Below, one piece after another: positions 56,071-64,000 of a stretch of 64,000 bases of DNA. The notes under the pieces are model-generated. The model was not told the origin of the DNA and searched no databases. It worked only from the letters and a program-made list of their open reading frames with translations. Both the position numbers and the translations under genes were made by a program. This DNA comes from Branchipolynoe longqiensis (taxonomy: Eukaryota; Annelida; Polychaeta; Phyllodocida; Polynoidae): NCBI GenBank assembly GCA_030323885.1, contig CM059186.1, positions 166,901,417 through 166,965,416 on the forward strand, written 5' to 3'. How positions within the stretch are numbered: the stretch's first letter is position 1; the number at the start of each line of letters is the position of its first letter.

Positions 56071-56822
56071 AGTTACATAGTCATAACAATTTGTCAACAC
56101 CAAACCACATACTTACATTTGATACCAGCCACGAGAGGCAACGGGATGAGATATGATATAAAATGAGATGGAATGTGACATACTATGAGATGTGACATAA
56201 GACAAGGTAAACAAACAAGTATATAAATGCATTGTAATTACCGTTATTGCATGTCTATCTATCAGATAATACATAACTTAATAATTTAGGAGTGTCACAC
56301 AGATATTTACACAATTCCATCATAATTTTGCTATGGACTAGTTATTAATGATGTAAATTAAAGAAATGCAACGGAATATTATTATATTAAAAATATTATT
56401 GTATTAAAAATATATATATTACCAAATGATACTGATATTTGACATTCCATCATTAATTAGGCATGAATATTAACTTGAATATTTTAGGAAATTTTGTTAA
56501 TAAAATACAATATTGAATATTGTGATAGAAAAGTCTCATATATGTTATTTACGAAATGTTCCCATTAATTGCGAAGTTCATTGAAAATATAAGCATTTCT
56601 ATAAAGCCAGATAGAGTGGCCAAATAAGTAGAGCACCTGCCTCCCATTTGCTAGGTCATGGACTTCAAATCCCCAGGTTTGAATCCTGGTTGAGTCAAAC
56701 CAATGACTTAACAAATTCTACGTATCCCTACATAGCTTGATATTTTGCATTACTGAGATCAAATGTAAGTATGTGGTTTGATTTTGACCAAACACAATTA
56801 TGCTTGATCAGATCATGCAGCT
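56071..56822. mobile_element. MITE family T, long-TIR copy with nested SINE
   Basis: The ends AGTTACATAGTCATAACA and, from the right, AGCTGCATGATCTGATCA are followed by inverted arms including a perfect 23-bp match (56101-56123 against 56758-56780, CAAACCACATACTTACATTT core). Flanks are ATAA and CTCA, so the TTAA is worn. Both ends are of the left type, and a SINE fragment lies inside (56604-56720). Confidence 0.75.
56604..56720 (+). mobile_element. SINE family A head inside MITE-T
   Basis: A-box-like TGGCCAAATAAG (56617-56628), B box GGTTTGAATCC (56676-56686), and linker GAGTCAAACCAATGACTTAA. The body beyond about 56720 is missing. Confidence 0.8.
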
Positions 56823-57105
56823 CTCAAACATGGATTGAACCCATGGGTTCAGATTACATGACCTACAATGACTTACATCATTAGGTCAGCCCACATCACA
56901 TCATATGCAAAGAAACAAATGATGACACAATTGCGCCATCAGTGGAAAAAAAGGTGACCAGGCTATATTATATTTAGGTCATTCCACATCATGTGGTCAT
57001 CGCAAAATGTCAATACTGGCCATAGCGAGAGGACTTTTGGACAGCTTGTCGAAAATATTGTTGGTTGTATCAGCTCAAATTGCTTCAAAACTAGTCATTT
57101 TGCAC
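56823..57105. other. Unique AT-rich sequence
   Basis: Nothing supported. Confidence 0.4.
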
Positions 57106-57106
57106 G

Positions 57107-57262
57107 CGGTGCAGTGTGATTCAGAAGTGGGTGCAGTGTGATTCACATGTGGGTGCAGTGTGATTCACATGTGGGTGCTGTGTGATTCACATGTGGGTGC
57201 AGTGTGATTGAGACGTGCGTGCAGTGTGATTGAGACGTGGGTGCAGTGTAAACAAGACGTGG
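57107..57262. repeat. 22-bp minisatellite, about 7 copies
   Basis: GTGCAGTGTGATTCACATGT plus GG; later units read GATTGAGACGTG. Confidence 0.93.
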
Positions 57263-57329
57263 CGGGCGACCCGACGATGCGCCTCCTCGTGCAGCACACT
57301 CAGCCCGGCGGCTAAATAAGGCATCGGGT

Positions 57330-58790
57330 GGCGGGGGATGGCGGGAGTAGGGCGCGGGACGACTGGAGTAGGGCAGGGGATGGCGGGAGTAGGGCGGGGG
57401 ACCGAGCGGAGTTGGGCGGGGGATGGTGGGAGTAGGGCGGGGGACGGCAGGAGTAGGGTGGGAGGGGTGGGGGACGGCGGGAGTAGGGCGAGAACGACGG
57501 GAGTAGGGCGGGGGACGGCGGAAGTAGGGCGGGGGACGACGGGAGTAGGGCGGGGAACAGCGGGAGTAGGGCGGGGGACCGAGGGAGTTGGGCGGGGGAT
57601 GGTGGGAGTAGGGCGGGGACGGCGGGAGTAGGGTGGGGGACGGCGGGAGTAGGGCGGGGGACGGCGGAAGTAGAGCGGGGGACGACGGGAGTAGGGCGGG
57701 GGATGGCGGGAGTAGGGCGGGGGGACGGAGGGAGTAGGGCGCGGGGATGGCAGGGAGTAGGGCGTGGGAATGGCGGGAGTAGGACGGGGGATGGCAGGAG
57801 TAGGGCGGGGGACGACGGGAGTAGGGCGGGGGACGACCGGAGTAGGGCGGGGTATGGCGGGAGTAGGGCGGGGGATGGAGGGAGTAGGGCGGGGGACGGC
57901 GGGCGTAGGGCAGGGGACGACGGGAGTAGGGCGGGAGACGACTGGAGTAGAGCGGGGGATGGCGGGAGTAGGGCGGGGGACGGAGGGAGTAGGGCGGGGA
58001 CGGCGGGAGTAGGGCTGGGGATGACGGGAATAGGGCGGGGAACGGCGGGAGTAGGGCGGGGGATGGCTGAAGTAGGGCGGGGGACGACGGGAGTAGGGCG
58101 GGGGACGGCAGAAGTAGGGTGGGGGATGGTGGGCGTAGGGCGGGGGACGAGGGGAGTAGGGCAAGGAACGGCGGGAGTAGGGCGGGGGACAGCGGGAGTA
58201 GTGCGGGGGACCGAGGGAGTTGGGCGGGGGATGGTGGGAGTAGGGCGGGGACGGCGGGAGTAGGGTGGGGGATGGTGGGAGTAGGGCGGGGGACGGTGGG
58301 TGTAGGACGGGGGATGGTGGGAGTAGGGTGGGGACGGTGGAGTAGGGCGGGGGATGGCGGGAGTAGGGCAGCAGATGGTGGGAGTAGGGCGGGGGGCGTC
58401 GGGAGTAGGGCGGGGGATGGTGGGATTAGGGCGGGGGATGGTGGGAGTAGGGCGGGGGACGGCGGGAGTAGGGTGGGGGACAGTGGTATTAGGGCGGGGG
58501 ATGGTGGGAGTAGGGCGGGGGACGTCGGGAGTAGGGCGGGAGATGGTGGGAGTAGGGTGGGGGACGGTGGGAGTAGGGCGGGGGACGTCGGGAGTAGGGC
58601 GGGAGAGTGGTAGGGTGGGGGACGGTGGGAGTAGGGCGGGGATGGTGGGAGTAGGGTGGGGGATGGTGGGAGTAGGGTGGGGGACGGTGGGAGTAGGGCG
58701 GGGAATGGCGGGAGTAGGGCGGGGGATGGAGGGAGTAGGGTTGGGGACAGAGGGAGTAGGGCGGGGGACGACGGTATTAGGGCGGGGGAC
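57330..58790. repeat. 21-bp G-rich minisatellite, about 70 copies
   Basis: GGGCGGGGGACGGCGGGAGT plus A. Since 21 bp is 7 codons, all six frames tend to stay open, giving the longest frame in the window (minus, 57143-58915). Repeated G-runs give quadruplex potential on plus. Several blocks recur as longer copies (for example the GACCGAGGGAGTTGGGCGGG segment at 57576 and 58209). Confidence 0.96.
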
Positions 58791-58905
58791 GGCGGGTGGT
58801 GGGTGGCGAGTGGCGGGCGGAAGGCGGCGGGCGGCTGTCGGCGGGCGGCGGGCGGCGGGCGGCGGGCGGCGGGCGGCGGGTGCCGGGCGGCGGGTCCGCG
58901 TCCGC
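58791..58905. repeat. GCGGGCG short repeat
   Basis: GGCGGGC heptamers immediately after the 21-bp array. Confidence 0.9.
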
Positions 58906-58964
58906 CAACCCGCAATGTAAATATGACAGGTCGCTGTCCTGGACTGGGTGCAGCAGTGTATCCG

Positions 58965-59110
58965 TTTATCCATGTGTCCGTGTGTCCGTGTACCGTGTGT
59001 CCGTATGTCCGTGTGTCCGTGTGTCTATGTGCCTGTGTGTCCGTATACCCGTGTGTCTATGTGCCTGTGTGTCTGTGTGTATGTGTCAATGTGCCTGAGT
59101 TGGCCGTGGG
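58965..59110. repeat. 8-bp GTGTCCGT microsatellite
   Basis: GTGTCCGT with GTGTCTAT and GTGCCTGT variants. Confidence 0.88.
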
Positions 59111-59409
59111 TGTACATGTGTAGCCGTCTCTGTATATGTGTATAATATGTTGTGTACAAGTTTGTTGCCCCATCTCCCTCATCTTCCTTCTAGGTGTTCG
59201 GGCGGTGACTTGGATGACAAAGTTAATGAAAACATATGTAAAACGGCGCGAATCAGATAATCTCCGACGTACCGGAAAACGAGGCTGTGGGGTGAGGCAG
59301 GGCCACGATAAAACTGAAAGGCATCAATAGTGGATGACGCACGCGGCCTCCACTCTGTCGGCGGCATCCCTCAGCGTCCTGGCCTCCAGACGCTCCATAC
59401 TCAGCTTTC
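59111..59409. other. Unique sequence
   Basis: A pyrimidine run ending in CTAG at 59193 resembles a splice acceptor, but the frame after it has no recognised domain. No gene called. Confidence 0.35.
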
Positions 59410-59600
59410 AAACAGGTCATGGCGAGCAGCGGGACGCCGTGACGTCACTTCCGCCGGAGTTGTCAGCACCGTCACGCCGGCCCGTCACAGGTCACGTCTA
59501 ATTGCCACCAATCAGAGCGAGGTAATGGCCACTGGGGCAGCAAATCAGCGCACTGCCAGGCGGGCATCGGGAACGCGCATGCGCGCGTCGTCTACTTTCA
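59410..59600 (+). promoter_or_regulatory. Housekeeping-type promoter island (candidate)
   Basis: In 150 bp: CRE TGACGTCA (59440-59447) overlapping ETS-type ACTTCCGC (59447-59454), NF-Y-type ACCAATCAG (59507-59515), and NRF1-type CGCGCATGCGCGC (59574-59586). This set is typical of CpG promoters of broadly expressed animal genes. No exon can be assigned, so orientation is uncertain. Confidence 0.45.
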
Positions 59601-59704
59601 ATCCGATAACCTGGGTGTGCGAGTTTCTGCATTTAGGCATCATCTGTTGGTCGCTTGACCTCAGGTCGCACCAGGGTACAGGTGGCCGTCCCCCTCACCA
59701 GGCC

Positions 59705-59938
59705 GGGGCCTCGATGTGTTGTGAGTGGGTGCGTCCCAGGGACTCGATGTGTTGTTAGTGGGTGCGTCCCGATCCCTCGGTGAGTTGTTAGTGAGTGCGT
59801 TCCAGTGCCTCGATGTGTTGTTAGTGGGTGCGACCCGATCCTTCGGTGAATCATTAGTGAGTGCGCCCTGGCGCCTCGGTGAATTGTTAGTGAGTGCACG
59901 GTGGCGTTTCGGTGAGTTGTTAGTGAGTGCGCGCCGGC
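59705..59938. repeat. 33-bp minisatellite, about 7 copies
   Basis: GTGAGTTGTTAGTGAGTGCG units with GTCCCGATCCCTCG-type variable parts. Confidence 0.9.
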
Positions 59939-60495
59939 GTGGCGCGTGTTGGGGCGCAGGTGTAGAGGTGGGGTTCGTGTCCAGCCTCCCGCCCATCCAT
60001 CACCTCCGACTCCGGCCGCGACTCGCTCGGCCCCGGCGACCGCCGATCGCACCAGCAAACAAAACCAGCCAGCGGGGGCCTGATCGATGCCCGTGCCCCA
60101 CTTAGGGCGATAAAAGTCTGCACAATCCAGTCAGGCATTCAACCGGCTCCCTCGTCCCACCCCCATCCCACGTCCCACTCCCCCCTCCCCCGGCCCACAC
60201 CATCTCCCCCGCCTCGCGCTCCACTCTGCCCCCAACCCGCCTCAGCCCGCCTTAGCCTGCCTCAGCCCGCCTCACCTATCTCAGTCCCCCACCTCCCCAG
60301 ATTGTAAAGTGTATTAAATTGACGCTAATCCCAGCGGCGGGACGGACGGGGCCGGCCCGGATTGTCTATAGCCGGCGGAGACTGGGGTCCTCAGAGTAGA
60401 TTGGTTTGCGCGCACAGTTAGGCAGTGACTGACGTATTGGCGGCATCAAGACACTGCAGTCTCGGGCGACAATGGACAACTGACAGAACAGTAGG
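59939..60495. other. Unique GC-rich sequence
   Basis: CAGCCCGCCT repeats briefly at 60238-60275. No gene recognised. Confidence 0.4.
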
Positions 60496-60499
60496 CCCG

Positions 60500-62020
60500 G
60501 CAGTAACCATAGTGAGGGTGTGTGTGGGGGGGGAGGTTAGTAATCAGGGAGCGCGGATCTGTGGGGGGAGGGGCGACAGTAACCATAGTGAGGGTGTGTG
60601 TGTGGGGGGAGGGAGGTAGTAATCAGGGAGAGCGGGTCTGTGGGGGAGGGGCGACAGTAACCATAGTGAGGGTGTGTGTGTGGGGGGAGGGAGGTAGTAA
60701 TCAGGGAGAGCGGGGTCTGTTGGGGGAGGGGCGACAGTAACCATAGTGAGGGTGTGTGTGGGGGGAGGGAGGTAGTAATCAGGCAGAGCGGGTCTGTGGG
60801 GGGAGGGGCGACAGTAACCATAGTGAGGGTGTGGTGGGGGGGGGAGGGAGGTAGTAATCAGGGAGAGTGGGTCTGTGGGGGGAGGGGCGACAGTAACCAT
60901 AGTGAGGGTGTGTGTGTGTGGGGGGGAGGGAGGTAGTAATCAGGCAGAGCGGGTCTGTGGGGGGAGGGGCGACAGTAACCATAGTGAGGGTGTGTGTGGG
61001 GGGGGAGGGAGGTAGTAATCAGGGAGAGTGGGTCTGTGGGGGGAGGGGCGACAGTAACCATAGTGAGGGTGTGTGTGTGGGGGGGAGGGAGGTAGTAATC
61101 AGGGAGAGAGGGTCTGTGGGGGGAGGGGCGACAGTAACCATAGTGAGGGTGTGTGTGTGGGGGGGGGAGGTAGTAATCAGGGAGAGTGGGTCTGTGGGGG
61201 GAGGGGCGACAGTAACCATAGTGAGGGTGTGTGTGTGGGGGGGGAGGGAGGTAGTAATCAGGGAGAGCGGGTCTGTGGGGGGAGGGGCGACAGTAACCAT
61301 AGTGAGGGTGTGTGTGGGGGGGAGGGAGGTAGTAATCAGGCAGAGCGGGTCTGTGGGGGGAGGGGCGACAGTAACCATAGTGAGGGTGTGTGGGTGGGGG
61401 GGGGAGGTTAGTAATCAGGGAGAGTGGGTCTGTGGGGGGAGGGGCGACAGTAACCATAGTGAGGGTGTGTGTGGGGGGGAGGGAGGTAGTAATCAGGGAG
61501 AGCGGGTCTGTGGGGGGAGGGGCGACAGTAACCTATAGTGAGGGTGTGTGTGGGGGGGGAGGGAGGTAGTAATCAGGGAGAGTGGGTCTGTGGGGGGAGG
61601 GGCGACAGTAACCATAGTGAGGGTGTGTGTGTGGGGGGGGGAGGGAGGTAGCAATCAGGGAGAGTGGGTCTGTGGGGGGAGGGGGTGACAGTAACCATAG
61701 TGAGGGTGTGTGTGGGGGGAGGGAGGTAGTAATCAGGGAGAGTGGGTCTGTGGGGGGAGGGGCGACAGTAACCTATAGTGAGGGTGTGTGTGGGGGGGGG
61801 GAGGGAGGTAGTAATCAGGGAGAGTGGGTCTGTGGGGGGAGGGGGTGACAGTAACCATAGTGAGGGTGTGTGTGTGGGGTGGGAGGGAGGTAGTAATCAG
61901 GGAGAGTGGGTCTGTGGGGGGAGGGGCGACAGTAACCATAGTGAGGGTGGTGTTGTGGGGGGAGGGAGGTAGTAATCAGGGGACGAGTGGGAGTGTGTGT
62001 GGGGGGAGGGCATCAGGCGA
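60500..62020. repeat. About 78-bp G-rich minisatellite, about 20 copies
   Basis: Contains GGCGACAGTAACCATAGTGA, GGGTGTGTGTG plus a G-run, GGTAGTAATCAGGGAGAG and GGGTCTGTGGG. Length varies through the G- and GT-runs. Confidence 0.95.
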
Positions 62021-63410
62021 GCAGTAATCATAGTGAGGGTGTGTGTGTGGGGGGAGGGGCAGGTATTAGTAACCATGGGAGAGCGTGGAGTCTGTTGGGG
62101 GAGGGGCAGGATCAGTAACCATGGAGAGTGTGAGTGGGGGGAGGGGCAGGTATTAGTAACCATGGGAGAGTGGGACTGTGGGGGCAGGGCCAGGTATCAG
62201 TAACCATGGAGAGCGGGACTGTGGCGGGAGGGGTAGGTATCAGTAACCATGGGGAGTGGGACTGTGGGGGGAGGGCCAGGTATCAGTAACCATGGAGAGC
62301 GGGACTGTGGCGGGAGGGGCAGGTATCAGTAACCATGGAGAGTGGGACTGTGGGGGAGGGGCAGGTATCAGTAACCATGGAGAGTGGGACTGTGGGGGGA
62401 GGGGCATGTATCAGTAAGCATGGAGAGTGGGACTGTAGTGGGGGGTGCAGGTATCAGTAACCATGGAGAGTGGGATGTGGTGGGAGGGGCAGGTATCAGT
62501 AACCATGGAGAGCGGGACTGTGGGGGGAGGGGCAGGTCTCAGTAACCATGGGGAGCAGGACTGTGGCGGGAGGGGCAGGTATCAGACCATGGAGAGTGGG
62601 ACTGTGGGGGAGGGGCAGGTATCAGTAACCATGGGAGTGGGACTGTGGGGGGAGGGGCAGGTATCAGTAACCATGGAGAGTGGGACTGTGGGGGGAGGGG
62701 CAGGTATCAGTAACCATGGAGTGGGGGACTGTGGGGGGAGGGCCAGGTATCAGTAACCATGGAGAGCGGGACTGTGGTTGGAAGGGCAGGTATCAGTAAC
62801 CATGGAGAGTGGGACTATGGCGGGAGGGGCAGGTATCAGTAACCATGGAGAGTCGGACTGTGGGGGGAGGGGCAGGTATCAGTAACCATGGAGAGTGGGA
62901 CTGTGGGGGGAGGGGCAGGTATCAGTAACCATGGAGAGTGGGACTGTGGGGGGAGGGGCAGGTATCAGTAACCATGGAGTGGGGGACTGTGGGGGGAGGG
63001 CAGGTATCAGTAACCATGGAGAGCGGGACTGTGGCGGGAGGGGCAGGTATCAGTAACCATGGAGAGTGGGACTATGGTGGGAGGGGCAGGTATCAGTAAC
63101 CATGGAGAGTGGGACTGTGGGGGGAGGGGCAGGTATCAGTAACCATGGAGAGTGGGACTGTGGGGGGAGGGGCAGGTATCAGTAACCATGGGTAGCAGGA
63201 CTGTGGGGGGAGGGGCAGGTCTCAGTAACCACGGGGAGCGGGACTGTGGCAGATGGGGCAGGTATCAGTAACCACGGGGAGCAGGACTGTGGTGGGAGGG
63301 GCAGGTATCAGTAACCATGGGGAGCGGGACTGGGGGGTCCGTTGGAAGTAACCATGGAGAGTGGGACTGTGGGAGTGGCAGGTATCAGTAATAATGGAGA
63401 GTGAGACTGT
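62021..63410. repeat. About 43-bp G-rich minisatellite, about 32 copies
   Basis: AGGGGCAGGTATCAGTAACC, then ATGGAGAGTGGGACTGTGGG. It shares CAGTAACCAT and the G-run with the 78-bp array and begins where that array degrades (62020-62110 is intermediate), so one probably arose from the other. Confidence 0.95.
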
Positions 63411-63914
63411 CGGGGTGTAAAATTCTACGATTAAGTATATATTGAGTATCGAGATGGCTAAATAACAAACAGTACTCCCTTTATAATGCTCACTCCAGGG
63501 GAGGGAAGCAGTGCCCCTTTAAGCAGAATCCCTCCCCCTTATCTCACCCAGCCACACGGTATCTGTATCTTATGTAATCCCACGATGTCCAGGTGGTGGC
63601 CAGAGCTAGGTGAGAGGGGGTGAGTCCTTAAAGCAGCCAATGGTGAACTATGTTAGGGAGAGATCATGCGGGAGATGAGTGACTGGTGTGCAAGAGTGTA
63701 ATATCCAATGAAAAGGTCTCTTACATCCACTGTTGTATGTATCTGAAAACAATATATAAGTGAATATAACTAAGCAATCAGTCTCTTATCTATCTACCCT
63801 TCTACTAGTGCTGAAGTCGGATTGCGGGTTGTGTCGTGTGTCATATCTACTATGGGGTAAGCTAAAGCATATAATTTATCTAATACAGATATGAAAAGGG
63901 GAAACTTTGAATTG
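63411..63914. other. Unique sequence
   Basis: No feature supported. Confidence 0.4.
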
Positions 63915-63995
63915 TACGCCTTATGCAGGATATTATGCCTTATGCAGGATATTAAGCCTTATGCAGGACATTACGCCTTATACAGGATATTACTA
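63915..63995. repeat. 19-bp repeat, about 4 copies, at window end
   Basis: CTTATGCAGGATATTATGC units. May continue beyond the window. Confidence 0.85.
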
Positions 63996-64000
63996 TTAGG

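Noticed and set aside
57330..58790. Telomere-type repeat
   Set aside because: GTAGGGCGGGG is superficially similar to TTAGGG but the unit is 21 bp and never TTAGGG in tandem.
57143..58915. 590-codon proline/leucine-rich minus-strand frame
   Set aside because: Read-through of the 21-bp array. All frames on both strands are open because 21 is a multiple of 3.
59136..59330. Coding exon after the CTAG acceptor-like site
   Set aside because: No homologous domain recognised, no matching donor or upstream exon; chance splice-like sequences are common.

Overview
The window looks like nuclear DNA of an animal, most likely an invertebrate. Evidence: several tRNA-derived SINEs (three with clear target-site duplications), a broken non-LTR retrotransposon, miniature inverted-repeat elements, CpG-rich islands with metazoan-type motifs (CRE, ETS, NF-Y, NRF1, RFX, CTCF-like), and no bacterial gene layout. 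One SINE family (21156-21498 and 30823-31014) has a central domain that I recall from molluscan and other lophotrochozoan genomes. A mollusc is therefore my best guess, from memory only and at modest confidence.

No host protein-coding gene can be supported. About half of the window (roughly 33 of 64 kb by adding the arrays) is tandem repeat: more than 40 separate minisatellite or simple-repeat arrays with units of about 5-84 bp, almost every one a different sequence. Nearly all long open frames are by-products of these arrays. They are repetitive on both strands, especially where the unit is a multiple of three (39, 36, 33, 42, 63, 21 and 24 bp). The only recognisable protein homology is the LINE remnant at 36786-38890 (endonuclease C-terminus plus reverse transcriptase with Y-A-D-D), which is disabled by stops and frameshifts.

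Layout. 1-10 kb: 39-bp array, CpG-rich stretch with a strong hairpin, C-rich DNA, two 36-bp arrays preceded by duplicated copies of the same C-rich block, a promoter-like island (5.9-6.24 kb), a SINE with target duplication, a 53/72-bp array, and a small TIR element. 10-20 kb: 75-bp, 52-bp, 11-bp, 10-bp and 14-bp arrays, a TTAA-flanked TIR element (13.5-14.1 kb), a decayed tRNA-Phe copy, a 24-bp array carrying five CTCF-core matches, and an ETS-site cluster. 20-30 kb: two TIR elements (20.2 and 22.3 kb), 64-bp arrays, a polypurine tract, GGGGC-type DNA, and a 31-bp array with an E-box in most units. 30-47 kb: SINEs, C-rich DNA, 42-bp array, LINE, TGG-rich arrays, 63-bp and 26-bp arrays, and a complete TTAA-type MITE. 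47-64 kb: SINE with perfect duplication, a foldback element, a CRE island abutting a perfect 10-bp array, C-rich arrays, a MITE with a SINE inside, a 21-bp G-rich array, a housekeeping-promoter-like island (59.4-59.6 kb), and 78-bp and 43-bp G-rich arrays.

The parts do not form a pathway. The picture is a gene-poor, recombination-prone region built by repeated local tandem amplification and by insertion of small non-autonomous transposons. All repeat counts are estimates read by eye.
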